64,000 nucleotides of DNA from Xanthomonas sp. Leaf131. Its GTDB lineage: Bacteria > Pseudomonadota > Gammaproteobacteria > Xanthomonadales > Xanthomonadaceae. The notes under the pieces were generated by a model. The model searched no databases, had not been told where the DNA came from, and was given only the letters and a program-made list of their open reading frames with translations. Shown in pieces: positions 1 through 10,572 of the stretch (position 1 is the stretch's first letter; each line of letters begins with the position of its first letter). The position numbers and the translations under genes were made by a program. The DNA lies in contig NZ_LMOG01000018.1 of assembly GCF_001423495.1 (NCBI RefSeq), forward strand, positions 619,142 to 683,141, in the 5' to 3' direction.

Positions 1-749
1 ATGCGCAGCAAACGCGCATGTCGGTCATCTCCAACAACCTGGCCAATACCAATACCACCGGCTTCAAGCGCGATCGTGCGGCGTTCGAAGACCTGTTGTA
101 TCAACAAGTGCGCGCGCCGGGCGGCTCTACCTCCGCACAGACGCAGCTGCCGACCGGCCTGCAGCTGGGTACCGGTGTGCGGGTGGTTTCCACCTTCAAG
201 GGCTTTGACCAGGGCAGCCAGCAGCAGACTGGCCGCGCGCTCGACGTGATGGTCAACGGCCGCGGCTTCTTCGAAGTGCAGATGCCCGACGGCACCTCCG
301 CCTACACCCGCGACGGCACCTTCCAGATCAATGCGCAGGGCGAAGTCGTCACCAACAGCGGCTACCCCCTGCAGCCCGGCATCCAGGTGCCCGAAGGCGC
401 GCAGTCGCTGACCATCGGCAACGACGGCACCATCAGCGTGACCCTGGCCGGCCAGGCCGCCGCGCAGGAAATCGGCGCGCTGACGTTGACCGACTTCATC
501 AATCCCTCGGGCCTGCAATCCAAGGGCGAGAACCTGTTCGTCGAAACCACCGCTTCCGGCCCCGCGCAGAACGGCACCCCCGGCCTCAATGGCCTGGGCA
601 CCACCGTGCAGGGCGCGCTGGAAGGCAGCAACGTCAATACGGTGGAAGAGCTGGTGAGCATGATCGAGACCCAGCGCGCCTACGAAATGAATGCCAAGGC
701 GATCTCCACCACCGACTCGATGCTCGGTTACTTGAACAACAACGTCTGA
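1..749 (+). CDS. flgG: Flagellar distal rod protein FlgG (5' truncated by window edge)
   Basis: This is the C-terminal part of the distal rod protein, which links the proximal rod to the hook through the L and P rings. The reading frame is open from base 3, so the first in-frame methionine (base 18) is internal and the true start lies outside the window. The N-terminal part shows the rod/hook signature SNNLANTNTTGFK. The C-terminus carries the flagellar basal-body motif EELVSMIETQRAYEMNAKAI and ends in LNNNV, as in full-length FlgG. It is followed after 38 bases by flgH, consistent with a flgBCDEFGHIJKL operon entering from the left. Identification is firm; only the start is missing. Confidence 0.97.
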   Translation, partial: AQQTRMSVISNNLANTNTTGFKRDRAAFEDLLYQQVRAPGGSTSAQTQLPTGLQLGTGVRVVSTFKGFDQGSQQQTGRALDVMVNGRGFFEVQMPDGTSAYTRDGTFQINAQGEVVTNSGYPLQPGIQVPEGAQSLTIGNDGTISVTLAGQAAAQEIGALTLTDFINPSGLQSKGENLFVETTASGPAQNGTPGLNGLGTTVQGALEGSNVNTVEELVSMIETQRAYEMNAKAISTTDSMLGYLNNNV

Positions 750-787
750 TCGGCTCGCCGGTCGCTGCCCTCTCAGGAATCCACGCC

Positions 788-2609
<1,822 letters not shown>

Positions 2610-2610
2610 C

Positions 2611-3801
2611 ATGCGTATCGCAGCCTCGCCCATTGATCTCAACCCGAGCACCAAGGCCGATCCGGCAAAGATCGACAAGGTCTCACGTCAGCTCGAAGGA
2701 CAGTTCGCGCAGATGCTGGTCAAGAGCATGCGCGATGCGAGCTCCGGCGACCCGATGTTTCCTGGCGAAAACCAGATGTTCCGTGAGATGTACGACCAGC
2801 AGATGGCCAAGGCGCTGACCGAAGGCAAGGGGTTGGGTCTGTCGGCGATGATCTCCAAGCAGTTGAGTGGCGACACCGGCGGCCCGGCGTTGAATACCTC
2901 GCTGAGCACCGCCGATGCCGCCAAGGCCTATGCCCTGGTCGCCGGCAAGCGAGACGCCTCCTTGCCGCTGCCGGCACGCGACGGCGCGGCAAGCAGCGTC
3001 GGTGCGAGCCTCGGCGCAGCGGTCGGCACCGCTGCCGGTATCGGCGCAGGCGGCCTGACCGGCATCGGCATGAGCCAGGTGCTGGATCTGATCGCCGGGC
3101 GTACCGGCGGTGGCGAGTCCGGCAGCGACGATGCGGCCGCACTGAGCTGGCCGTCGGCCAACGATCGCTGGAGCGATGTGGCGGTCAGCGATGCTGCCGA
3201 CGCCAATGCTGCGGTCAACGCGAGCGCGGCGACCACCGCCGCCGCCAGCCTCGGCGAACGCACCCCGGAAGGCTTCGTCGCCAAAATCTGGACGCATGCG
3301 CAGAAAGCCGCGCGCGAACTGGGCGTGGATCCGCGCGCGCTGGTCGCACAGGCCGCGCTGGAAACCGGCTGGGGTCGTCGCGGCATCGGCCGCGGTGGCG
3401 ACTCCAACAACCTGTTCGGCATCAAGGCTACCGGCTGGAGCGGCGACAAGGTCACCACCGGCACCCACGAATACGTCAATGGCGTCAAAACCACCGAAAC
3501 CGCCGATTTCCGCGCTTACGGCTCGGCCGAAGAGAGCTTTGCCGACTACGTGCGGCTGCTGAAGAACAACAGTCGCTACCAGCCCGCACTGCAGGCCGGC
3601 ACCGATATCAAGGGTTTTGCACGCGGCTTGCAACAGGCTGGGTACGCCACCGATCCGGGCTACGCAGCCAAGATCGCGGCGATCGCCAACGGTCCGACCA
3701 TCGACCGCGCGGTAGCCGCCATCGGTAACGCGGCGGCCGACCTGTCCAACCGCTATGCCAGCACCGCCGAGCCCGCCGGGTTCGGCACCATCCGTCGTTG
3801 A
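2611..3801 (+). CDS. flgJ: Rod-capping protein / peptidoglycan hydrolase FlgJ
   Basis: FlgJ is a bifunctional periplasmic protein: an N-terminal rod-cap domain plus a C-terminal glucosaminidase-type muramidase that opens the cell wall for the growing rod. Residues about 20-95 match the rod-binding domain (LEGQFAQMLVKSMRDA, FREMYDQQMAKAL). An Ala/Gly-rich linker runs to about residue 220. The lytic domain follows, with ALVAQAALETGWGRRGI (catalytic Glu251 by my count) and NNLFGIKA. At 396 residues it is longer than enteric FlgJ because of the linker. It immediately follows flgI in the usual order. Confidence 0.96.
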   Translation: MRIAASPIDLNPSTKADPAKIDKVSRQLEGQFAQMLVKSMRDASSGDPMFPGENQMFREMYDQQMAKALTEGKGLGLSAMISKQLSGDTGGPALNTSLSTADAAKAYALVAGKRDASLPLPARDGAASSVGASLGAAVGTAAGIGAGGLTGIGMSQVLDLIAGRTGGGESGSDDAAALSWPSANDRWSDVAVSDAADANAAVNASAATTAAASLGERTPEGFVAKIWTHAQKAARELGVDPRALVAQAALETGWGRRGIGRGGDSNNLFGIKATGWSGDKVTTGTHEYVNGVKTTETADFRAYGSAEESFADYVRLLKNNSRYQPALQAGTDIKGFARGLQQAGYATDPGYAAKIAAIANGPTIDRAVAAIGNAAADLSNRYASTAEPAGFGTIRR

Positions 3802-3812
3802 GGTAAACGCCC

Positions 3813-5687
3813 ATGTCCATCATGTCCACCGGGACCAGTGCGCTGATCGCCTTCCAACGGGCGTTGTCGACCGTTAGCCATAACGTCGCCAACATCAATA
3901 CCGAAGGCTACAGCCGCCAACGTGTGGAATTCGCAACGCGCACACCCACCGACATGGGCTACGCGTTCGTGGGCAATGGCGCCAAGATCACCGACGTGGG
4001 CCGGGTGGCCGACCAGCTGGCCATCTCGCGCCTGCTCGACAGCGGCGGCGAACTCTCGCGCCTGCAGCAGCTGTCCTCGCTGAGCAATCGCGTCGACAGC
4101 CTGTATTCCAACACCGCCACCAATGTCGCCGGGCTGTGGTCCAACTTCTTCGACTCCACCAGCGCGGTGTCGTCCAACGCCTCCTCCACCGCCGAGCGGC
4201 AGAGCATGCTCGACAGCGGCAACTCGCTGGCGACCCGCTTCAAGCAACTCAACGGGCAGATGGACAGCCTGAGCAATGAGGTCAACAACGGCCTGACCTC
4301 CTCGGTGGAGGAAGTCAATCGGTTGACTCAGCAGATCGCCAAGATCAACGGCACCATCGGCAACAGCGTGGACAACGCCTCGCCGGATCTGCTCGATCAA
4401 CGCGATGCGCTGGTGTCCAAGCTGGTCGGCTTCACCGGTGGTACGGCGGTGATCCAGGACGGCGGCTTCATGAATGTTTTCACCGCCGGCGGTCAGGCGC
4501 TGGTGGTGGGGACCACGGCGGCCAAACTGACCACCGTTGCCGACCCGTATCAGCCGACCAAGCTGCAGGTGGCGTTGCAGACCCAGGGCCAGAACGTCAG
4601 CCTCAGCGCCAACTCGCTGGGTGGGCAGATGGGCGGCCTGCTGGAGTTCCGCAGCAGCGTGCTCGAACCGACCCAGGCCGAACTGGGGCGCCTGGCCGTG
4701 GGCATGGCCAGCACCTTCAACGCCGGCCACGCCCAGGGCATGGACCTGTACGGCGCGATGGGCGGCAACTTCTTCAATATCGGCTCGCCGACAACCTCTG
4801 CCAATCCCAAGAACACGGGCACTGCATCGCTGAGCGCCAGTTTCAGCAACATGAGCGCAGTGGACGGGCAGAACGTCACGCTCAGCTTCGACGGCGCCGC
4901 GTGGAAAGCCACGCGCGCCGATACCGGCGCCGCCGTGCCGATCACCGGTACCGGCACTGCTGCCAACCCGCTGGTGCTCAACGGCGTCAGCCTGGTGGTC
5001 GGCGGTACCCCGGCCAGCGGCGACAAGTTCCTGCTGCAGCCCACCGCCGGGCTGGCCGGCACCTTGTCGGTGGCCATCACCGACCCCTCGCGCATTGCGG
5101 CGGCCACGCCGGTCAAGGCCACCGCCACGCTGGCCAACCTGGGCACCGGCAAGATCAGCGACGTCAAGGTCACCAATGCGCAGAATCCCGCGCTGCTGAC
5201 GCCGTCGTCGGTGGAGTTCATCGACGCCAACCAATACACCATCGATGGCACCGGCCCGTTTCCCTACACCGCCGGCCAGACCATCAGCGCCAATGGCTGG
5301 AGTTTTGCGCTGGACGGCGCGCCCAAGGCCGGCGACACCTTCGGCGTCGGCCCGATGGGCGCCGGTTCCAGCGACAACGGCAACGCCAAGCTGCTGGCCA
5401 AGGTGGAAGACGCCAAGGCGCTCAACGGCGGCACGGTCACGCTCAATGGCGCGCTGTCCGGCCTGACCACCTCGGTGGGCTCGGCTGCCCGTGCGGCCAG
5501 TTACTCGGCCGACGCGCAGAAGGTCATCAACGACCAGGCGCAGGCCAGCCGCGATTCGATTTCCGGCGTCAACCTCGACGAGGAGGCCGCCGACATGCTG
5601 AAACTGCAGCAGGCCTATCAGGCCGCCGCACAGATGATCTCCACCGCCGACACCATCTTCCAAGCCATCCTGGGCGCCGTACGCTGA
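3813..5687 (+). CDS. flgK: Hook-filament junction protein FlgK (HAP1)
   Basis: FlgK is the first hook-associated protein and joins hook to filament. The 624-residue product has the axial N-terminus ALSTVSHNVANINTEGYSRQ and the C-terminal signature GVNLDEEAADMLKLQQAYQAAAQMISTADTIF (residues about 585-616). The central Gly/Ala/Thr-rich region (about 330-500) is the variable exposed domain. Two starts are possible, at 3813 or nine bases later at 3822. I use the first, which adds three residues. Its stop overlaps the start of flgL (ATGA), indicating translational coupling. Confidence 0.97.
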   Translation: MSIMSTGTSALIAFQRALSTVSHNVANINTEGYSRQRVEFATRTPTDMGYAFVGNGAKITDVGRVADQLAISRLLDSGGELSRLQQLSSLSNRVDSLYSNTATNVAGLWSNFFDSTSAVSSNASSTAERQSMLDSGNSLATRFKQLNGQMDSLSNEVNNGLTSSVEEVNRLTQQIAKINGTIGNSVDNASPDLLDQRDALVSKLVGFTGGTAVIQDGGFMNVFTAGGQALVVGTTAAKLTTVADPYQPTKLQVALQTQGQNVSLSANSLGGQMGGLLEFRSSVLEPTQAELGRLAVGMASTFNAGHAQGMDLYGAMGGNFFNIGSPTTSANPKNTGTASLSASFSNMSAVDGQNVTLSFDGAAWKATRADTGAAVPITGTGTAANPLVLNGVSLVVGGTPASGDKFLLQPTAGLAGTLSVAITDPSRIAAATPVKATATLANLGTGKISDVKVTNAQNPALLTPSSVEFIDANQYTIDGTGPFPYTAGQTISANGWSFALDGAPKAGDTFGVGPMGAGSSDNGNAKLLAKVEDAKALNGGTVTLNGALSGLTTSVGSAARAASYSADAQKVINDQAQASRDSISGVNLDEEAADMLKLQQAYQAAAQMISTADTIFQAILGAVR

Positions 5688-6892
5688 TGACCGACCGTAT
5701 CTCCACCAGCATGATGTACAGCCAGTCGGTGTCGTCGATGACGGCCAAGCAGTCGCGGCTGAATCAGATCCAGGCCCAGCTCGCCAGCGGACAGCGCCTG
5801 GTCACCGCCAAGGACGACCCGGTCGCCGCCGGCACCGCGGTCGGACTGGATCGCGCGCTGGCTGCCATCACGCGTTTCGGCGAGAACGCCAACAACGTCC
5901 AGAACCGGCTCGGCCTGCAGGAAAACGCGCTGGCGCAAGCCGGCGACAAAATGGCGCGCGTCACCGAATTGGCGGTGCAGGCCAATAACTCCTCGCTCAG
6001 CCCCGACGACCGCAAGGCGATCGCCTCGGAACTGACCGCACTGCGCGACAGCATGGTGAGCCTGGCCAACAGCACCGACGGGACCGGGCGCTATCTGTTC
6101 GGCGGCACTGCCGATGGCAGCGCGCCGTTCATCAAGAGCAATGGCGGCGTCGTCTACAACGGCGACCAGACCCAGAAGCAGGTCGAAGTGGCGCCGGACA
6201 CCTTTGTCAGCGACACCCTGCCCGGCAGCGAAATCTTCATGCGCATCCGCACCGGCGACGGCACCGTGGACGCGCACCCCGCCAACGCCAATACCGGCAC
6301 CGGGCTGCTGCTGGATTTCAGCCGCGATGCCAGTACCGGTAGCTGGAATGGCGGCAGCTACAGCGTGCAGTTCACCGCCGCCGACACCTACGAGGTGCGC
6401 GACAGCACCAACGCAGTGGTCAGCACCGGCACCTATAAAGATGGCGAAGACATCACCGCCGCCGGCGTGCGCATGCGCATCAGCGGCGCACCGGCGGTGG
6501 GCGACAGTTTCCAGATCGGCGCCTCCACCACCAAGGACGTGTTTTCCACCATTGACGACCTGGTCGGCGCACTCAACTCCGACACCCTGACCCCGCCGCA
6601 GAAGGCAGCGATGATCAACACGCTGCAGACCTCAATGCGCGACATCGCACAGGCCTCGTCGAAGATGATCGATGCACGCGCCTCGGGCGGCGCGCAGTTG
6701 TCGGCGATCGATAACGCCAACTCGCTGCTCGAATCCAACGAAGTCACGCTCAAGACCACCCTGTCGTCGATCCGCGATCTGGATTACGCCTCGGCGCTTG
6801 GGCAGTACGAACTCGAGAAGGCCTCGTTGCAGGCCGCTCAAACGATTTTTCAGCAGATGCAGTCGTCGTCGTTGTTCAACCTGCTCCGCTGA
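5687..6892 (+). CDS. flgL: Hook-filament junction protein FlgL (HAP3)
   Basis: FlgL is the second hook-filament junction protein. The open frame extends far upstream through flgK, but the real start is the ATG at 5687, which overlaps the flgK stop. It gives a 401-residue protein starting MTDRISTSMMYSQSVSSM. The N-terminal flagellin-like helices (SRLNQIQAQLASGQRLVTAKDDPVAA) and the C-terminal region (RDLDYASALGQYELEKASLQ, ending SLFNLLR) are typical of the family. The central domain (about residues 140-290) is variable. It is the last gene of the flg operon here, followed by a short inverted repeat and the fliC promoter region. Confidence 0.97.
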   Translation: MTDRISTSMMYSQSVSSMTAKQSRLNQIQAQLASGQRLVTAKDDPVAAGTAVGLDRALAAITRFGENANNVQNRLGLQENALAQAGDKMARVTELAVQANNSSLSPDDRKAIASELTALRDSMVSLANSTDGTGRYLFGGTADGSAPFIKSNGGVVYNGDQTQKQVEVAPDTFVSDTLPGSEIFMRIRTGDGTVDAHPANANTGTGLLLDFSRDASTGSWNGGSYSVQFTAADTYEVRDSTNAVVSTGTYKDGEDITAAGVRMRISGAPAVGDSFQIGASTTKDVFSTIDDLVGALNSDTLTPPQKAAMINTLQTSMRDIAQASSKMIDARASGGAQLSAIDNANSLLESNEVTLKTTLSSIRDLDYASALGQYELEKASLQAAQTIFQQMQSSSLFNLLR

Positions 6893-6901
6893 TTTTGCAG
6901 T

Positions 6902-6919
6902 AGAAAACCTGGGTTTTCT
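6902..6919 (+). terminator. Possible terminator hairpin after flgL
   Basis: A perfect 8-base inverted repeat, AGAAAACC then GGTTTTCT around a 2-base centre, lies 10 bases after the flgL stop. The downstream arm is T-rich, but no clean U-run follows. It is placed where the flg operon should end and before the separate fliC promoter. Strength is uncertain. Confidence 0.35.
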
Positions 6920-6984
6920 TCGCTCCTGCACGTAAGCACCTGTGCAGGCGGACGGAGTTTATTTGTAGAAAGTTATACCAGCGC

Positions 6985-7011
6985 TAAAGATCTGCGGGGT
7001 GCTGCCGAATA
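6985..7011 (+). promoter_or_regulatory. Sigma-28 (FliA) promoter of fliC
   Basis: TAAA at 6985-6988 is separated by exactly 15 bases from GCCGAATA at 7004-7011, close to the flagellar sigma-28 consensus TAAA-N15-GCCGATAA. It lies about 200 bases upstream of the fliC start, leaving a long untranslated leader. The rest of the 6893-7210 gap shows no convincing gene: the short open frame across 7054-7260 overlaps the fliC start and looks incidental. Confidence 0.85.
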
Positions 7012-7210
7012 AACCAAACCCCTTGGTACACAACGTTTCCGTATTTCGTCCTGATGCAGAAAAACAGTAAAAAAATACTGGATTTCGCTAAAGGTTCCCG
7101 ACGCAACGCCGTTATTCATCTCAGCAGCGGCAACGGCCAACTTGATGGCCCCCCTGCGGAGGCTCCGGGCAAGTCCCCCTTGCCGGAAAAATCGCTTAGG
7201 AGAAATCAAA

Positions 7211-8410
7211 ATGGCACAGGTAATCAACACCAACGTAATGTCGCTGAACGCTCAGCGTAACCTCAACACCAGCAGCGCGAGCATGCAGACGAGCATCCAG
7301 CGTCTGTCCTCGGGTCTGCGCATCAACAGCGCCAAGGACGACGCCGCAGGTCTGGCGATCTCCGAGCGTTTCACCACGCAGATCCGCGGCCTGGACGTTG
7401 CCTCGCGCAACGCCAACGACGGCATCTCGCTGGCCCAGACCGCCGAAGGCGCGATGGTGGAAATCGGCAGCAATCTGCAGCGTATCCGCGAGCTGTCGGT
7501 GCAGTCGTCCAATGCCACCAACTCGTCCAGCGACCGCGACGCGCTGAACTCCGAAGTCAAGCAGCTCACCGCTGAAATCGACCGCGTTGCCAACCAGACC
7601 AACTTCAACGGCACCAAGCTGTTGAACGGCGACTTCTCCGGCGCGCTGTTCCAGGTCGGCGCCGACGCCGGCCAGACCATCGGCATCAACAGCATCGTCG
7701 ACGCCAATGTCGATTCGCTGGGCAAGGCCAACTTCGCCGCCGCCGTCTCCGGCGCTGGCGTGACCGGCACCGCCACCGCTTCAGGTTCGGTCAGCGGCAT
7801 CAGCCTGTCGTTCAAGGACGCCAGCGGTGCCGCCAAGAGCGTCTCCATCGCCGACGTCAAGGTCGGTTCGGGCGACACCGCGGCTGACGTGAACAAGAAG
7901 GTTGCTGCGGCGATCAACGACAAGCTGGACCAGACCGGCATGTATGCCTCGATCAAGTCCGACGGTACGGTGCAGATCGAATCGCTGAAGGCTGGTCAGG
8001 ACTTCACCTCGCTGTCGGCGGGTACCTCCAGCGCCACCGGCATCACCGTCGGCGCCGGCATCCAGACCGCTTCGGCCGCTTCCGGCTCCACCGCGTCGAC
8101 CCTGAGCAGCCTGGATATCTCCACGTTCTCCGGTTCGCAGAAGGCCCTGGAAATCGTCGACAAGGCGCTGACCGCGGTCAACTCCTCGCGCGCCGACATG
8201 GGTGCGGTGCAGAACCGCTTCACCTCCACCATCGCCAACCTGAGCGCAACCTCGGAAAATCTGTCGGCCTCGCGTAGCCGTATCCGCGACACCGACTACG
8301 CCAAGGAAACCGCCGAGCTGACCCGCACGCAGATCCTGCAGCAGGCCGGTACCGCGATGCTGGCCCAGGCCAAGTCGGTTCCGCAGAACGTGCTGAGCCT
8401 GCTGCAGTAA
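7211..8410 (+). CDS. fliC: Flagellin FliC
   Basis: This is the structural protein of the filament, 399 residues. The ATG at 7211 is chosen because it gives the canonical flagellin N-terminus MAQVINTNVMSLNAQRNL and is preceded by AGGAG at a normal distance. The D0/D1 N-terminal helices include the flg22 region at residues 30-51, with Asp43-Asp44. The C-terminal D0 region ends AMLAQAKSVPQNVLSLLQ. The central domain (about residues 170-310) is Ser/Thr/Gly-rich and exposed. It is the likely target of the O-glycosylation genes at 15.7-29.9 kb, which is inference from context. It is monocistronic: sigma-28 promoter upstream and strong terminator downstream. Confidence 0.98.
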   Translation: MAQVINTNVMSLNAQRNLNTSSASMQTSIQRLSSGLRINSAKDDAAGLAISERFTTQIRGLDVASRNANDGISLAQTAEGAMVEIGSNLQRIRELSVQSSNATNSSSDRDALNSEVKQLTAEIDRVANQTNFNGTKLLNGDFSGALFQVGADAGQTIGINSIVDANVDSLGKANFAAAVSGAGVTGTATASGSVSGISLSFKDASGAAKSVSIADVKVGSGDTAADVNKKVAAAINDKLDQTGMYASIKSDGTVQIESLKAGQDFTSLSAGTSSATGITVGAGIQTASAASGSTASTLSSLDISTFSGSQKALEIVDKALTAVNSSRADMGAVQNRFTSTIANLSATSENLSASRSRIRDTDYAKETAELTRTQILQQAGTAMLAQAKSVPQNVLSLLQ

Positions 8411-8447
8411 CTTTTGCAGTAAATCAGCAGCGCTTTGCAGCAAGTCC

Positions 8448-8474
8448 AAAGCCCCTCCTCGGAGGGGCTTTTTT
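8448..8474 (+). terminator. Rho-independent terminator of fliC
   Basis: A GC-rich inverted repeat, AAGCCCCTCC followed by GGAGGGGCTT, ends in a run of T residues (8469-8474). It starts about 38 bases after the fliC stop. This is a textbook intrinsic terminator that separates fliC from fliD. Confidence 0.92.
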
Positions 8475-8538
8475 GTGGACGCCGATTTGACGCGGTAGCA
8501 CGGCACGATGTGGTGGCGCGGGTTTCTTGACGCGGCTC

Positions 8539-8554
8539 GGGCATGGAAATTGCA
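8539..8554 (+). promoter_or_regulatory. Sigma-54 (RpoN2) promoter upstream of fliD
   Basis: GGGCATG-GAAA-TTGCA matches TGGCACG-N4-TTGCA at most positions. The invariant GG (8540-8541) and GC (8552-8553) are 10 bases apart. It lies about 120 bases before fliD and upstream of a second, sigma-28-type site. Confidence 0.6.
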
Positions 8555-8590
8555 TCACCCCTCCACGTGAGCGAAACGCGTCGCTGCCGC

Positions 8591-8617
8591 TAAAGTCCCC
8601 TCGGATGCGGCCGATAC
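8591..8617 (+). promoter_or_regulatory. Sigma-28 (FliA) promoter of fliD
   Basis: TAAA at 8591-8594, a 15-base spacer and GCCGATAC at 8610-8617 match the flagellar sigma-28 consensus at all but one position. It is about 57 bases upstream of the fliD start. Confidence 0.85.
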
Positions 8618-8673
8618 CCGTCTCGTAATCCCATGCGTCCATCTTTTGTGGATGCCCAGACGAGGAATGCAAC

Positions 8674-9999
8674 ATGGCATCGGTGATCAGTACTTCCGGC
8701 TCCGGATTGGACATCCCAACAGTGGTGTCCACCCTGGTGTCCCGGCAGAAAGACCCGGAGCAGGCGCGCATCAACAAGGCCGGCACTGCGGCGACGACCC
8801 AGCTGTCGGCCATCAGCCAGATCAAGAGCAGCATGACCACGCTCAAATCTGCGCTGGACAAGGTGGTCAGCAGCGCCGACACCAACGCCTACAAGGCGAC
8901 CGTGCCGACCGATGCCGGCTTCACCGCCACCACCACCAGTTCGGCCGCACCCGGCAACTACTCGGTGGAAGTGGTCTCGCTGGCCAGTGCCCAGAAGTTG
9001 GCGTCCGGTGCGTTCACTGCCGATGCCACGGTGGGCAGCGGCACGTTGACCATCGGCTATGGCGACAAAAGCATCACAGTCGACATCACCGGCACCGACA
9101 AGCTCACCGACATCGCCGCAGCCATCAACAAGGCGGCCGGTGGCAAGGGCGTCACCGCCAGCGTGGTCACCGCCAACGACGGCCAGCATCTGGTGTTCAA
9201 CGCGGTCGACTCCGGCACCAAGGGCGCCTTGACCGTCAGTGCCAGCGACCCCAGCCTGAGCAGCCTCACCTATGGCCCCGGCGTCACCGGCGGCTTGAAC
9301 CAATCCGTGGCCGCGGCCGACGCGCTGGTGCGTGTGGATGGCTTCGAGCGGACGTCCAGCTCCAACACCATCACCGACATCGTGCCGGGCGTGGTGCTCA
9401 ACCTCACCAAGGCCGCCGAAGGCACCAAGGTCAACCTGGGCATCGCTGCCGACACCAGCGGACTCAAGGCCAACCTCACCGCCTATGCCGCGGCCTACAA
9501 CACCGCCAACACGCTGCTGGCCAAGAGCACCAGCTACGACGCCACCACCCGCACCGCCTCGGCATTGACCGGTGATTCGCTGGTGCGTGGCCTGCAGCAG
9601 CAATTGCGCGGCCAGGTCAGCGGCAACATCAACGAACTCAAGTCGCTCGGCCTGACCATCGACAAGGATGGCGTGATGAGCTTCGATAGCGGCAAGTTCG
9701 ACACCGCCATCGCCGCCGACGGCGGCGCCGCTGCCGAGGTGTTCGGCAAGGACAGCAAGTACGGCTCCACCATGACCAAGCTGCTGGACAGCAACGTCAA
9801 CGTCACCAATGGCACCCTGACCCTGCGCTCGGACAGCCTGAACAAGCAGATCAAGGGCTACGAGTCGGACCTGGACGACCTCGACGCACGCATGGTCAAG
9901 CTCAGCGATCGCTATACCGCGCAGTTCACCGCGATGGAAACCATGATCAGCAAGCTGCAGAGCAGTACCAGTTCGCTCAGCAGCCTGTTGACAAGCTGA
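8674..9999 (+). CDS. fliD: Flagellar filament cap protein FliD (HAP2)
   Basis: FliD forms the pentameric cap that folds flagellin at the filament tip. The 441-residue product opens with ISTSGSGLDIPTVVSTLVSRQKDPEQ, the usual FliD N-terminal coiled-coil region. It has the central beta-rich domain (SLASAQKLASGAF onward) and a C-terminal helix containing LDDLDARMVKLSDRYTAQFTAMETMISKLQ. The window places it right after fliC, with sigma-54 and sigma-28 type promoters in front, and it precedes its chaperone partners. Confidence 0.97.
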   Translation: MASVISTSGSGLDIPTVVSTLVSRQKDPEQARINKAGTAATTQLSAISQIKSSMTTLKSALDKVVSSADTNAYKATVPTDAGFTATTTSSAAPGNYSVEVVSLASAQKLASGAFTADATVGSGTLTIGYGDKSITVDITGTDKLTDIAAAINKAAGGKGVTASVVTANDGQHLVFNAVDSGTKGALTVSASDPSLSSLTYGPGVTGGLNQSVAAADALVRVDGFERTSSSNTITDIVPGVVLNLTKAAEGTKVNLGIAADTSGLKANLTAYAAAYNTANTLLAKSTSYDATTRTASALTGDSLVRGLQQQLRGQVSGNINELKSLGLTIDKDGVMSFDSGKFDTAIAADGGAAAEVFGKDSKYGSTMTKLLDSNVNVTNGTLTLRSDSLNKQIKGYESDLDDLDARMVKLSDRYTAQFTAMETMISKLQSSTSSLSSLLTS

Positions 10000-10017
10000 T
10001 TTCCGTGATCGCAGTCC

Positions 10018-10045
10018 TCAAGTCGTACGCCGGTGTTGCCGATAC
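10018..10045 (+). promoter_or_regulatory. Probable sigma-28 promoter of fliS
   Basis: TCAA at 10018-10021 and GCCGATAC at 10038-10045 with a 16-base spacer resemble the sigma-28 consensus, with one -35 mismatch and a spacer one base too long. It is about 105 bases upstream of fliS. In X. oryzae the fliT-like gene of this operon has been reported as RpoN2- and FliA-regulated, which would fit. Confidence 0.55.
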
Positions 10046-10150
10046 AAGTAGTACCTATCGTGATGTCGGCCTTGCCTGTTGGCAGGAGCGTTGTCGCAGG
10101 AGCACCCCGCTCCAGGACCCGCGAAGGCCAGCCAATTGAGGGAGTCATCC

Positions 10151-10564
10151 ATGTACGGTTCCAATCGCCAATATGCCGAGCAATACCGCAAGGTCGGCGT
10201 GTCCACCAGCGTGACCGAAGCCGACCCGCACAAGCTGGTGTCGCTGCTGTTCGCCGGCGCCTGCCAGCGCATTCGGCTGGCGCAGGCCTGCCTTGCGCAG
10301 GGCGACCAGGCGCGCAAGGGCAAGGCCATCGGCGAAGCCTGCGCGATCGTCGGTCACTTGAACGGCTCGCTCGATCACGAAGCCGGCGGCGAGATCGCAG
10401 GTAACCTGTCGGCACTGTACGACTACGTCATGCAGCGCCTGACCGCAGCCAACCTGCACAACGACGAGACCGCGTTGACCGAAGCGCTGGAACTGCTCAG
10501 CGAAATCGACTCGGCGTGGAATTCCATCCCCCTCGAACAACGCGGCCTTTCTGCCGTTTCGTGA
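10151..10564 (+). CDS. fliS: Flagellin export chaperone FliS
   Basis: FliS binds the C-terminus of cytosolic flagellin and prevents premature polymerisation. The 137-residue helical product starts MYGSNRQYAEQYRKVGVSTSVTEADPHKLVSLLFAGA, the classic FliS N-terminus. The helix-rich body includes IGEACAIVGHLNGSLDHEAGGEIAGNLSALYDYV. The frame is open further upstream, but the ATG at 10151 aligns with the family start. It sits eight bases before the fliT-like gene. Confidence 0.96.
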   Translation: MYGSNRQYAEQYRKVGVSTSVTEADPHKLVSLLFAGACQRIRLAQACLAQGDQARKGKAIGEACAIVGHLNGSLDHEAGGEIAGNLSALYDYVMQRLTAANLHNDETALTEALELLSEIDSAWNSIPLEQRGLSAVS

Positions 10565-10572
10565 GTCCAGCC

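Noticed and set aside
3753..5663. 636-codon minus-strand open frame across flgK
   Set aside because: It mirrors flgK codons in a GC-rich gene, has low-complexity composition and no domain; it is a shadow frame.
10079..10094. Possible sigma-54 promoter before fliS (GG-N10-GT)
   Set aside because: The -12 reads GT instead of the invariant GC, and a better sigma-28-type site lies just upstream.
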